From Vanrija pseudolonga (lineage: Eukaryota > Basidiomycota > Tremellomycetes > Trichosporonales > Trichosporonaceae), in assembly GCF_020906515.1 (NCBI RefSeq), contig NC_085853.1, positions 992,001 through 1,056,000 on the forward strand: a stretch of 64,000 nt of DNA, given 5' to 3'. The position numbers and the translations under genes are program-made. Each line of letters opens with the position of its first letter. The stretch's first letter is position 1. The notes beneath the pieces are model-generated. The model was not told the origin of the DNA, did no database searches, and saw only the letters and a program-made list of their open reading frames with translations. Below are positions 23,632 through 35,044 of this stretch, piece after piece.

Positions 23632-25492
23632 ATGTACGGTGGTGGCGGTTTTAGACGTTCGCCATCCGCACGCACAGCGACACCGTCGTCGGCCGAGATG
23701 CGCGAACTTGGCCTCTCGGCCATGTTCGTTACGACTTCGGAGAAGAATGTAAGTCAACAAGAGTCGAGTGTGGCTAATTAATAAACACGCTGACACCTCT
23801 GCCACAGGCCGTCATCGTCTACGTCTCTGAATCCATGACAGAAATCTTGGGCTACGAGTCCAAAGACCTGCTGGGCAAGTCGAGCTTTCTCATCTTTCAC
23901 CCCGATGAGATTGAAGCCTTGACCCAGGTCCACTAGTGAGTCTCCGCTGGCGGTTGCAGTGCCACAACACCCCCCTTGCGGACGCGGCTAACCATCGCAG
24001 CGACTCTCTGCTCCACAACAAGGTCGGCTGTGTCATTTACACGCGCTTGCTACACCAGCGAGGCTTCTACGTGGACTGCGCATGCTCATAGTAAGCATTC
24101 GTGGCACACGACAGGTGGCTGACGCAAGCTCGCACGTTTACGACCTGACGGTCGGTGTCGTGACACGAGCCATCAATGGTCCAAACGACATCCGTGAGTT
24201 GTCTCAGAACGCACAGGACCCCTCCCACTAATTCCACAGGGCTTGCGGCGACGGCTCGCGAGGTCATAGAAGCTCGAGGGGGGCTCGAGGGTCTCCACGC
24301 TCGCGTACGTGCGCAGTGGGTCGCGTGTGGCTGACGTTTCAGAATTATAATAGATCATCTCCGCGGAGCCAGCGTTCGCCGACGGCGACCCCAGGTCCGC
24401 CCGGATCGACCCCCCGGCCGTCTTCAGGCCCCACAATACCAATACCTCGGCCAGACCGTCTAGGATCGGCATTAGACGCCCCCGTGCCCGATGAGTGGAC
24501 AAGGGCAATAGACGACAGGATACCACGGACATTCTACCTTCTGGATCGATTCACAGAAACGGCGCGAATCATGTTTGCATCGAACGATCTCATAATCAAT
24601 GGCAGCAAGGTGGGTACCGTCGAGGATTTGACGAGTTTGCATTTATTTTTTACTGACCACCGCATCCATGCAGCTTAAAGGGCAGTCACTGTACTCTATC
24701 ATTAGGCCTAGCGACAGGCCGAAAGTGCGTCAGTGGATCGAGGCGGCCAAGACTTGGGCCCCAGTAGTATTTGATGACGAGCGGTCGGGAGGGCACGGAT
24801 ACCTCAATTTTTCGGTGCTTAAAGTGAGTGGGCTTGAGCGCGTGGGTAGTCGCAAGGGGGAGTGGGGGGAAGGGCCCTGTTCTTGCTCGGAAAATCGAGC
24901 GCAAAGGAAGGGGGTCGAGAAGAATCGCTCGTGCGAGTGGGGCCGAGGCTCTGGCGGTCTGTGGTTGTGGCATAACTTGCGACTTGCCACACCGCATGGA
25001 TTCGAGTGCGTTACACGCACAAGCGCGGAGATTCTCTACTCCTTGCCTTTTGGGCATGAAATGGGAGCCTTGAAGGCGCGAGCGAGATTGCAGAGAACCG
25101 AGCAATGCCGGCGCGTGTGGTCAGGAGTGCGGTTCTCCGCGCGCAGCTGCCGTCCTCGCCGCGTCGGCGTCCCGCTCTCCGTCGAGTCGAAGCCGGTGCC
25201 CGTTTTTCAACCCCTGCTGCTTTTCAACTAACATGCTCAGATTCCCGACTTCCCGCCACAAGGCATCTCTCTCCCTCAGGGAACAGACGAGACGGAGCGC
25301 TCGATGCCGGGGCAAGACTTCATCCCCGTCGAGGGCATTTTCATTGCGAGTTCAGACGGGATCGCGTGCGTCATCGGGCCAGGGCACGAGGCCGAGGCGG
25401 CGGCGCAGGCAGCTGCTGCGGCGCTCGTGTCGGGTTCGTCTGGCTCGTCTGGCTCGGCGCGCGGGGGCTCGGTCCGCCCGTCGTCCCGCTAG
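23632..25492 (+). CDS. Two-PAS-domain protein, white-collar-like without LOV motif or GATA finger
   Basis: 377 residues from eight predicted exons: 23632-23748, 23808-23935, 24001-24090, 24129-24193, 24240-24304, 24343-24609, 24674-24823 and 25241-25492. The first PAS fold runs from about residue 30 to 150 (VYVSESMTEILGYESKDLLG, then FHPDEIEAL, CVIYTRLLHQRGFYVD and VYDLTVGVVTRA). A Pro/Ser-rich linker follows. A second PAS-like unit begins at about residue 215 (IMFASNDLII, then LYSIIRPSDR). The tail is Ala/Ser/Gly-rich. The arrangement resembles the second and third PAS domains of WC-1-type photoreceptors, but the flavin-binding NCRFLQ motif is absent, and so is a GATA zinc finger. It may be a PAS partner or sensor; role unknown. 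The last intron is 417 nt. The fourth exon relies on an AAG acceptor. Confidence 0.8.
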
Positions 25493-26001
25493 AAAGCAGA
25501 CAGCCATACATATGTACCTTATAGTGGGAGCCGCGCGCTCGTTGTATCACGTATCACATGCAAACACGTTTGTGTGCGTATCATCGCCTCTTCGGGACGG
25601 ACAGAGCGAGGCGCCAGAGCTGACGCCGCCGCCGACGAGTGGAGCGGAGTGCGCCCGCCCTCGGCCCCTGCGAGCCACCCGCAGCACCCAATTGCTCGGC
25701 GCCGCCAAGTGGCAGTTCCTCGGCCTGAGACTGGCGCATTGACCCTGTGTGTACTACCCCTGGCTGCAGCTCGCTCCCACCGCACTCGGGTCACTTTCTA
25801 CATCTTGCTTGCGACAGCTGTCGTGGGTATGTAAACTACTTGGATTCCGACGCCTAGCGGCTTGGAACAGAAAAAAAAGGTTTGTAAGCTGCGGTTGAAA
25901 TGCCTGTGCCTCGTACGGCCGCCATGCCGCTCTCTCTGCTCGCCGACGCCTCGTCGGCCCTCTCTCCCATCCTCCCTCCTCACTCTACTGCCTACTCGTA
26001 C
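25493..26001. other. Intergenic, convergent 3' ends
   Basis: 509 bp between two converging stop codons. Nothing recognised beyond presumed 3' untranslated sequence. Confidence 0.5.
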
Positions 26002-28065
26002 TTATGAGAGGACCATGGGCTCGGACTGCTCGTCGCCAGTCGTCCGCTCGTACGCTTGTGTCGCGAAATACCTGACGTCGGCGTCGGGGTCCTCCTGGAG
26101 CTTTCTCAAAGCAGGCAGGATGCGGCGCTGGATGACATCCTGGCCCTCGGGGTCGGTGGCCAGGACGGCGGCGAGCGTCTCGAGGCACTTGGCCACGTTG
26201 AAGCGGATGTTGGGGATGGGGTCCGAGGCAAGGCCCAGAGCAGCGTCGAGAACCGTGTCGCGGATGATGGCAGTGTTGAGCGAGGGAGCCATGGTGGTGA
26301 TGGCGAAAATGGTCGTCATGCGGTACAGGTAGTTGGGGTGCTCGCCCATCTGGAGCACCTTGGGGATGATGGTCGTGCGGGCCCAGTCGACGCCAAAGAC
26401 GTCGGTGAGCTTCTTGAGGTTGATGGTGGCAGCCTCACGGATGGAGAAGACAGTGTCGCCGAGCCACGACATGCACAGGGCGCCGAGCTTGTCGTCAAAG
26501 AACTGCACACCAAGCTGCGTGGCCAACAGAGGAATGTACTCGATGATGGCCTGGCGGACACGCCACTGCTTGTCCTCGGCAAGCTCCATGATGGCAGGGA
26601 GGAGGGCCTGCGACAGACGCTCAATACCAATGACGCTGTTGACGAGCTCAAGCTTGGAGATGAGGTTGAGGCGAACGTCGCTGAACTCGTCCTTGAGGAG
26701 GTGGAGGAAGAGGGGCAGGAGGTGCTCAATCGTGGCGTCCTTGCCGAGCAGAGGGGCGAGGCCCGAGATCTGCATAGCAAGTGCAGCGCGAACGTGCTGG
26801 CTCGTGTCGGTCGAGAGATCACGAACACAGGGGAGGATCTTGTTCAGGATGGTGTCACGGTCAAGCAGCTTGGAGAAGCCTTGAAAGCGTCAGAAGTGTG
26901 GAGCTGATACCATATTTCGCTGCACTCACCGGGAACCTGACCAGCAGCAGCCGTGCGAACCTCGGCCTCATTGTCCTTCAGAAGGCCAACAAAGGCAGAA
27001 ACAAGGTCGTCGCGGACAATGTCCTGGCCGACGCTCTCGGCAAGGCCGACAAACTCGTTGGCGACCATGTAGCGCACGCGCCAGCTCCTGTCCGAGACGC
27101 TCTGGCGGAGAGGCTCCAGAAGGTGGGCCTTGGTCTCCTCGGGCGAGAGGTTGGTCGCGATAGCGATGAGGTCCGGGATGGTGAGGAGGCGGACCGAGTC
27201 CTGGTCGTCGGCCGACAGGCGGCGGTAGAGGGGGATGATGTCGTTGACGAGCAGCTGGTGCTGGCCGGGAACCGAGGCGACGGCCTTGGCAAAGGGCTGT
27301 GGGTGTCAGAAGATGCGCAACCTCACAACTTTCAAGCCAAACTCACACCAAGGGCACGCGAGGCGGCACGGCGGACCATGGGCGTGTCGTCAGCGACGAG
27401 GGCGGCGAAGAGGCGGCGCATCTCCTCCTGGGCCTCGGGCTGGGCGATGGGGTAAGCCGTCGCAAAGAGGGCGCAGGCCGACGTGCGCGACGTGAACCAG
27501 TCGCCGTTGGACAGGCGGCGGAGCAGGGGCACAAAGTGCTCGTCGATAGCCTGAGGGGTGAGGATGCCCGAGATGGTCGAGATCGACTCGGCAGCCTTGT
27601 CGCGGACGAGCGTCTCCTCGACGGCCGCAAGGTTCTCAAGCGGGCCGAGGATGGTCCAGGCGTACTCCTGTCCGCCGACATACTCTACAAATGAGCCGAG
27701 CTCCTCGGCGAGCACGAGGAGGACCTCGTCCTCGTCATCTAGTTGGTCCTGGGGGGCGTGTCAGCATCGTGTCGTGGCGCGCGCGCGCTCGCCCTGTTCC
27801 TCTCTGCAATGCCACCGAGGCACCACCGGCGCCAAAGGCACCTCGTGTCGGCGTCGCAGGGAGAGCAAGGCCGCCTCGAGGCGGTTCAACGCACCTGGAG
27901 AAAAGGAAGGAGCTCGTCGCGTGTCCGGGCGGGACCAAGCGCGAGGGCAATGGTGCTCAAGCGGCGGATCGAGCTGAGGCGGAGGACCACATCGTCCGAC
28001 TTGAGCTCATCCATCAGCAGGTGGATGGGGTAGAGCGAGCCCGCCGCGGCTGATGGCGAGGACAT
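26002..28065 (-). CDS. Protein phosphatase 2A scaffold (A/PR65) subunit, Tpd3-like
   Basis: Scaffold on which the PP2A catalytic and regulatory B subunits assemble. Predicted exons are 27895-28065, 27347-27748, 26930-27296 and 26002-26879, giving 605 residues against about 590-635 for the family. The protein is a run of HEAT repeats. Characteristic units include [20 protein letters not shown] near the N-terminus, [17 protein letters not shown] in the middle, and [18 protein letters not shown] and [14 protein letters not shown] in the C-terminal half. About 15 repeats fit the length. All four exons join in phase, with donors GTGCGT, GTGAGT and GTGAGT. The last residues (EQSEPMVLS) extend slightly beyond the final repeat. 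Single-copy housekeeping gene; identification is firm. Confidence 0.96.
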
Positions 28066-28818
28066 TGGGGGCAGGTCTTGGTTTGCGTGTCACAGCGGGG
28101 AGGGGTGGGTTCGTGGGTCGTCGTCGTGTCGTCGGGACGGGCTGGAGGGGGGAAACCAAACTTGCGTGCTTGCTCGACGGTTAAGCGTAATGCTATTGCT
28201 TGCGGCTCTGTGCGTGCGTGCTGGCTGGCGTGCGGGGTGATATGCCTTTTTTGCCTTCCGTCTATGCGTGAGAGAGAGAGAGGGGGGTGTTGGGAATGGG
28301 GTGTGAGTGTGATTGATGCTTGTTGTTGGAAGGCTTCGCGTTGATGGTGATGAGCGTGAGGGCGTTGCCGGTGCGGTGGCCTGACTGACTGCCTGCCTGG
28401 CGCCCAGCCCAGCCAGCCAGCCAGCCAGCCAGTGCTGGCTGCTCGTCAGTCGTCGCGTGTTGGTGATCCACCCAGTACCCAGCCAGGCTCCAGGCTCCAA
28501 TTTGCTTCCGTGCCCCGCGCACCACCCATCCACCCAACCAAGCACCCAGTCCGCGGTTTGATCCCGCCAAGCAGCACTCCAAGTTGAACGCCATTATTCA
28601 GTACCCCCATTTTCCAGGTGATACGGTATTATCCCTATTGTGGCAACCGCTCCACTCGTGTCACTCCAGAAGAGACAACGATCAGTACACATTGACATCC
28701 ACCAGCAGACAATGATAACCAGCAGGCTAGCAGACAATGATAACTGCATCTATTCACCGTATACACTAATATCTCCTACTACTCACACGGGCCCCCGACA
28801 CAGACATTGACTCTACAT
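28066..28818. other. Intergenic between two minus-strand genes
   Basis: 753 bp holding the PP2A-A promoter and the Hsp110 3' end. Contains a GA run near 28268, a GCCA run near 28417 and an A/T-richer part near 28600-28780. No gene seen. Confidence 0.5.
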
Positions 28819-31408
28819 CTAGTCAATGTCCATGTCCTCGGCAGGGGCCTTGTCATCCGTGTCCATCTTCTCGTCCTTGGCACCCTCGTTGGGGGTCTGG
28901 GTGCCAGACTCGGTCTTAACCCTAGGCTTGGGCTTGTTCATGATGGCAGCGCAGGTGTAGCTAACGTCGTCCTTGCGCTTGTTGATCTCCTCCGAGGTGA
29001 CAACAGGGTTGACGTTCTTGGGCTTCTCCGACTGGCGGACAAGCTGGTTCTCGAGCCAGCTGAGGGTGTTGGCAGCCTTCTCGATCTGAGGTAATTGTCA
29101 GCGGATGTTGCAGCAAACGGTTACACAGCCATACTCACCACCTTCTCCTTGTCGGCGTCCTCAATGTGGGCGTACTTCTCCTCGCCGTTCTGGGCCTGCG
29201 AGAGGAACTCGTTGCAGGTCTCACGGAGGGCGGCAGCAGCACGGGGGCGGTCCTCGTTCTCGCGGTAGCGGAGGGCAATGGGGTCTCCAATCTTCTTGAG
29301 GGCGTCAAGACGCGTGACGTAGGCCGACTTGGTGGCGTCCTCGCCCTCCTCGGTGTAGAGCCAGTCCTCGGCCTCGGAGAGACCCTTGAGGAGCTCCTCC
29401 TTCTCGGAAGCCTGGGCGTAGAGCTTGTAGCGGTCGTCGAGCTTGCCACGGGTGTCGTAGACGTACTCCTCGAGGGCGTTCTTGCGCTCCTCGGTCTCCA
29501 TGACGAGCTTGTCCTCGGCGTGCATCTTGCCCTCCTTCTCGGTCCAGTCGTTGACGAGCTGCTCCGAGACGGTGTTGTACTGGGCAAAGGTCTGGTAGTC
29601 GCCCTTGCGCTGGATCTTCTTGACGATCTTCTTCTCCTCCGTCTTGTCCTCGCCCTCACCAGTCACAACAGTCTCCTCCTTCTCGACCTCCTCAACGGCG
29701 TAGGCACCCTCGAAGTTGAGGATACCGTGGAGGTTGAGACGGGTCTTGACCTTGACGCAGGCGAGGTCACCCGAGGCAGTCTTCTCGACGCCCTTGATGG
29801 TGTATTTGCCGATCGCGGGGTTGGTGCCGGCGGGGAGGTTGGCCTGGTTGGGAGCGTACGACGCGTCAATGGCGAAGGGACCCTGACGGTAGAAGGTGAG
29901 GATCTTGGTGGAGGGGATGGCGTTGCCGTGGGGGAAGACGACGAGCTCAGTGTCCTCGTCGGGGTTGCCGGCCTCCTTCTCCCATGCGACCTGGATCGAG
30001 TAGGGGGTGATGTCGTGAACGGCGAACTCGCGGACGCGGAAGACGGGCGAGAGCGAGGCGCAGGCAAAGGTGGCACCGCGGGCGATGGCCTCGTCCTGGT
30101 TGAGGGTGAAGGAGAGCTGCTTGCCGCCGAAGAAGGCCTGGATGCGCTCCTTGATGGCAGGGATACGGGTGGAACCACCGACAAGCTCGATCGAGTCGAT
30201 CTGGTCAACGGTGAGGCCCGAGGCCTTGAGGGCCTCCTCGAGGGGCTTGTTGAAGCGGTTGAGGAGACCGCCGATCAGCTCCTCGAACTGCTCACGCTTG
30301 AGCGATCCCGAGGCGTCGACGTCGTTCATGATCGACTCGACGTTGATGGGGCCCTCCGAGTTGGCCGAGAGGACCTTCTTGAGGCGCTCAGCGGCGGTGG
30401 TAAGACGGAAGATGGCCTTGGGCGACGAGAGGACGTCAATCTTGTACTTGGCGTCGAACTCCTTGGCAAAGTGCTTGACAAGGGCGTAGTCAAAGTCACG
30501 GCCACCGAAGTTGCGGTCGTAGGCAGTCGACTTGACGGTAAGCTGGCCCTTGGAGAAGGCGACAACAGCGACCGAGTAGTTGGAGTGGCCGACATCGACG
30601 AAGACGACGTTGCGGGCATTCTCGGGGTCCTCGGGGAGGTCGGCCTTGGTGATACCGTAGCCGAGGGCGACAGCGGTGGTGTCGTTGATCAGGCGGAGGG
30701 GGTTGAGGCCGGCAATGGTGGAGGCGTCAAGGAGAGCACGGCGCTGGGCATCAGTGTACCAGCCGGGGACAGCGATGACAACGTCCGAGACGTTCTGCTT
30801 GAGCTCGGCGGCGGCAGTGTCGCGGAGCTTGGCAAGGTAGGCGGCGGTGAGCTGGGTGTACGAGAAGGCAGTCTTCTCGCCAAGGTAGTTGACCGAGGCG
30901 CCAACCTGGCCGTTGACGTCGACGAGCTCGGCGTTGATGAACTTCTTCTCGTACTCGGCGATCTCGGGGTCGTTGACCGAGCGACCGATCAAACGCTTGA
31001 GCGAGCCGACAGTGTTCTTGAAGTTGGAGGTCTCGGCCGTCTTGGCAGCCTCACCGATGAGACGCTGGCGGGGGGTGAACGAGACGAGGGAGCTGGGGAG
31101 GCAAGGTCAGCGCGATGGAACGACAACGACGAAGCGCAGGGAAGGTGGCCTGCGCGTGCAAACTCACGGGGTAGCACGGTTCGACACCTCGTTGGTGATG
31201 ATGTCGATACCACGGTGGCGGGCAACACCAATCTTGGAAGAAAGGTTGCCGATATCAATGCCGACGACGCTCTGGACAAAGTCAGTGATGGTCTCGGCGA
31301 CGGTAACAGCGACGGCGACGGCGGCAGCGACGTGGCGAGCGGGCCGTGCTCGGCAACAGGCGCCGCGTGCGTCGTCGTTGTCGTGTGTGCAGTTGTACTC
31401 ACGGCCAT
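28819..31408 (-). CDS. Hsp110 chaperone, nucleotide-exchange factor for Hsp70 (Sse1-like)
   Basis: Cytosolic Hsp110 that releases ADP from Hsp70 and holds unfolded protein. Predicted exons are 31403-31408 (only ATGGCC), 31168-31271, 29139-31092 and 28819-29085, giving 776 residues. The start reads MASVVGIDIGNLSSK, then RGIDIITNEVSNRATPS, which is diagnostic of the Sse/Hsp110 branch rather than canonical Hsp70. The ATPase domain follows, with VVFVDVGHSNYSVAVV as the second phosphate loop and ELVGGSTRIPAIKERI, then the beta domain. An acidic/charged insertion (EKEETVVTGEGEDKTEEKK) and an extended helical C-terminus ending in EDMDID complete the Hsp110 layout. Codon use is strongly optimal, matching high expression. 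A heat-shock element lies upstream. Confidence 0.96.
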
Positions 31409-32531
31409 TTTTACAGTGTATACTTTTGTGTGTGATGGAGAGAGTTGACAAGGAGACGGCGAGTCTATAACTTGTCCCGGAAAAGGTCAAGTGGGGTGGG
31501 GGGGGGGAAGGTGGAGATGGGAAGGGTACAGACGGACAAGGAGGATGGAGGGCAGGCAGGCTGGCTGGCTCGCCGGCAGGCTGGGGTGGACGTCGACGAC
31601 TGCCTTGGTGGCTTCTACTGGTAGCTGCCGGACCAACACGACACCGCAAAAAAGCACTATTAGGTTCTGGAACCTTCAAGGTAATTCTACTGCCAAGAAA
31701 TTGTAATTGGCGATAAAAAAAACCTTTTTCCCTGGTTTCTCAGGCTGACTGCTCCAAAAAACCCATCACACTGAAAAAATATTGGACAGACAACGGGGGC
31801 CATGGCGTCAAGGCGGACGAGATGACGGCAGCAGTTGGGTGTTGGGCTACACGTCATTGACCACGTGGAGGAATGATACGCTTGAGCCCGCCTGGTTCCT
31901 GTTGTCACTTAAGTCTGCCCCCTACTTTGTCAGCCAAGAAGTGACCAGCCACACAGACCCTGCGCCACGCCCGCCTGCTTTCTTTCTTTCTTTCGCAGCT
32001 GCCGGTTTCCAGCGCTCGCAACCTATTCCAGGTGGGCTGCCAGGGCCGTTTCTGGGCCACTCCCACCCTGGCCTGCCCCATCCGACAACCGCGCGCACAG
32101 GGTACATGGATTCCACAGGGACGCGCAGGTGGCCACTGTGGCGACTGACCACAGCCAACAGATACGGTGGCGCGCGACTATTAGGGTGGCGCCGAGGGCA
32201 TACTCGAGGCACTGACTAACGAGGTACACACCTCGTCTTGTGTGTGATCGCAGCAGCAGCTCGCAGCTCGACTGACCCTCAACCCTAACGCCAGCGACTA
32301 CGGGCGGCGAGTGCCCTCTCAACAGCCCCTCGATATGCCATTTCTCTTCCCCACGACACGCCGCGACACCACACGGCGGCGACACGCTATCTCTTCTCGT
32401 GTCGATGAATTCTTCTCTTCATCTCGCTCAGGCAGCACTAAGAAGGCTCTGGCAGCTCACTCACGCTCTGGAAGCACACGTCGCAGGCGACGCACGACAC
32501 TGGCAGGCCAGTTAACCCACCCCCAACGACA
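31409..32531. other. Intergenic between divergent Hsp110 and expansin-like genes
   Basis: 1.1 kb of shared upstream sequence, with lower GC around 31620-31790. It contains the heat-shock element. No gene recognised. Confidence 0.5.
31665..31677. promoter_or_regulatory. Heat-shock element upstream of Hsp110
   Basis: TTCTGGAACCTTC is a perfect three-unit nTTCnnGAAnnTTC array, the binding site of trimeric Hsf1, located 257 bp upstream of the Hsp110 start codon. A TATAAC sequence near 31466 (GTTATA on the minus strand) lies closer to the gene. Regulation by Hsf1 is the known pattern for Hsp110 genes in fungi. Confidence 0.8.
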
Positions 32532-34118
32532 ATGCTCCTCCCGCTCATCGCCCTCCTCCCCATCCTCGCGGCAGCGCCGCTCGCCGAGCCCCAGGCGGAC
32601 GCCGAGTTCGTCCCGTTCGTTCCGCCTACTGGGCTGCTGGGTCACTCGCCCCTGATCGGTGCGCGGGACAATGGCCCGTCGAATCGCCGTAAAGTCCTCG
32701 TGAGACGCCGGGTCGTCTCACGCGCCGCCTGCACGTCGGCATCGAGTCCCGCGTCCTCATCAGCGAGCGAGTCGGCACCGGCGACGAGTGAGACGGCGGA
32801 GTCGACCTCAGTGACAGCATCCACGACGTCCACCGTCTCGACCACCTCCACGCACTGGACTACCTCGACCACTTCGACCACCTCGACCACTTCGACCACC
32901 TCGACCACTTCGACCACCTCGACCACTTCGACCACCTCGACCACTTCGACCCTCTCCACACAGCCGACTCCCTCGACCACTTCTAGCATTTCGATCACCT
33001 CGACAACCTCGACGACATCGACATCCACCACAGAGCCGACGACAGCAACCACGGCGAGTACGGCACAGCCGACGACCACCCAGGCACCGTCCACCGCCTC
33101 CACCACCACGAGCTCCAGCACCACGGTGTCGCCCACTACCAGCAGCACGCCGTCAACCCACGTGGCATCGTCGTCGTCTCTGGCGCCGACGTCCGTGCCG
33201 ACCACCGTGACGCCCAGCTCGGCTCTTCCGTCCTCGGTTGAGACAACCTCTGAGGTCCCCACGACGTCTGCTGCGGCCCCGTCTTCCTCCTCTGCGGAGC
33301 CTTCCTCGACCACGGAGCCCTCATCGACCACCGAGCAGCTCTCGACCACCGAGCCGTCGTCGACAGCGGAGCCGTCTTCATCGACTAATCAGCCCACAAC
33401 GACCACGGAGCCCACGACCACGCAAGAACCCTCGACCTCGACGACGACAACGACCTCGAGCACGACGACCACCACCCCGCCGCCCGCGACAACCCTCACC
33501 CCGACGTCCACGACCTCGGCCCCACCGGCCCAGACTACCCCAACCACTGTCGACCGGGCGGGTGTTGGGCCGTTCAGCGGCCGTGGCACATGGTTCGATG
33601 TCGGCCTCAGTGCGTGTGGGACGTACGATGAGCCGCAGATGCCTGTAAGTGGTCTTTCGACCTAGTCTGTGGCGCTGACGCTTGCTCCTCGACAATTTGT
33701 GCCACTTCCATCTGCGTACCACTGACCCTTGGTCCTTCGCTCTGACCTCCGCCTGACTACGGCCCACACCATCCGTCTCCGCACCAACACCCCCTCACCC
33801 ACCACCACGCCAAACCAGGTCGTCGCCGTCGGGTACCAGCTGTTCGACAACTGGCCAGGCTACGCCGGGCTGAACCCCAACCTGAACCCGATCTGCGGGC
33901 ACCACCTCAACATCACCTGGGGCGGGCGCAGCGTGATCGCGGAAGTGACGGACCGGTGCCCTGGGTGCGGCGAGCGGGACCTCGACCTCAGCAAGGCTGC
34001 GTTCGAGGTGTTCCAGCCGCTGTCGACCGGCGTGCTCGAAGCGCCGAAGAACGAGGATATCGTGTGGACCTGGGTAAATGGGTATGGCAGGCTCCCAGAG
34101 ATGTCTTTCACCCCGTAA
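32532..34118 (+). CDS. Secreted expansin-like (double-psi beta-barrel) protein with Ser/Thr-rich stalk
   Basis: 470 residues from exons 32532-33644 and 33819-34118. A cleavable signal peptide (LLPLIALLPILAAAPLA) opens the protein. Residues 75-350 are almost wholly Ser, Thr and Pro, an O-mannosylation-rich stalk partly encoded by an 18-bp tandem repeat. The C-terminal 115 residues form a RlpA/expansin-type double-psi barrel: GRGTWFDVG, CGTYDEPQM, NPICGHHLNI, then VIAEVTDRCPGC and DLDLS, where Asp of TDRCPGC and of DLDLS are the conserved acidic positions. Fungal proteins of this kind (loosenins, expansin-like proteins) loosen cellulose or chitin without hydrolysis. No GPI signal follows the barrel, so release or wall trapping is likely. 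The splice joins EPQMP to VVAVGYQLFDNW in phase. Confidence 0.88.
32865..32949 (+). repeat. Coding 18-bp tandem repeat (Ser-Thr-Thr units)
   Basis: Nearly five copies of TCGACCACTTCGACCACC inside the stalk of the expansin-like gene, encoding repeated STT. Copies are almost identical, so copy number is likely to vary between strains and change stalk length. Confidence 0.9.
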
Positions 34119-34496
34119 TCATGCCCCTCCTCCCCCACTCTCGCTGCTGGCGGCGAGAGTCGGTCGCCATCGCGCCATCAACTTTTTTTACCCCGTGCCG
34201 GCCGACACCCGTGCAGTCGGCAACTTCCCCGAACTAGATAATACTATGCATCCATCTGCTGTGCCCAATCGTGACGGCGAGCCCATCAACGTGGTCCCTC
34301 CGGCGAATGCACGGTGCCTCGGGCGCCGCTGGACCCCCGGTTCGTCATGTCGGCCGTGATGGCTTGCTCGCAATGTCCGACGTCGGTGTTGGTAGCTGCT
34401 AGCTGCGCAGAGGGGGGTCGGACAAACGAGTCGGACGAACTCAACTCCCCCACCCTCGCCGAGTCAGTGACTGTTCGATCAAGGGCGCACCGACGC

Positions 34497-34532
<36 letters not shown>

Positions 34533-35044
34533 GCATAACCCGCCCCTTGTGGCCTTGTGTCGACGGTGTCGACGCCGTCCGCGCAGTTGTCCGCCTGCGC
34601 ACGTTTCAAACGTCGTCGTGTGCAGCACACTAGCCAGGAGCAGGAGAAGGCCATATTCCTGACTTTGCGGCGACATTCGGGCCGACCGCCACTGCTGCCT
34701 GCCAGGCAGCAGGCAGCCATACCCTGACGTCACCCACCCCCTTACAGCTTGACCTCACCCATCTTGCCATCACACGTGCTGCCCAGACATCTATCTTTGA
34801 CCAACAATCCGCGTACCGCGCCTTGCTCGAACGAGGAATCGCAGCTGCCAAGAACACGCCACAGTGGACGCACGCGAGGATGGCCATGGCCTCGAAATCG
34901 ACATCGGATTCCGCATGGCGAGATAGTGCGGCCGCGCGCGGAAAGGCCGGCGGGGCAGTCGTCCCCGTCCTCGACCTCGACACAAGGTATAAAGCCCAGC
35001 ATCAGCCGCGGAGGTACAAGCTCGCCCACTACGCAGCCCTAGCC
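34119..35044. other. Intergenic with GCC microsatellite
   Basis: 926 bp between two secreted-protein genes. A run of about eleven GCC units lies at 34498-34532. The downstream end holds the phosphatase promoter. No gene seen. Confidence 0.5.
34988..34993 (+). promoter_or_regulatory. TATA box of the secreted phosphatase gene
   Basis: TATAAA lies 52 bp upstream of the ATG at 35045, in otherwise GC-rich sequence. Its closeness supports the chosen start and a short leader. Confidence 0.6.

Noticed and set aside
24115-24193. PAS exon starting at the CAG acceptor 24114
   Set aside because: Produces a stop at the junction; the AAG acceptor 14 nt further on keeps the PAS strand VYDLTVGVVTRA in frame.
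29166-31448. 760-codon open frame on the plus strand across the Hsp110 gene
   Set aside because: Mirror image of a strongly biased coding strand: codons ending in C or G leave no TTA, CTA or TCA, so the opposite strand has no stops. The amino-acid sequence is Gly/Val/Asp-rich low complexity.
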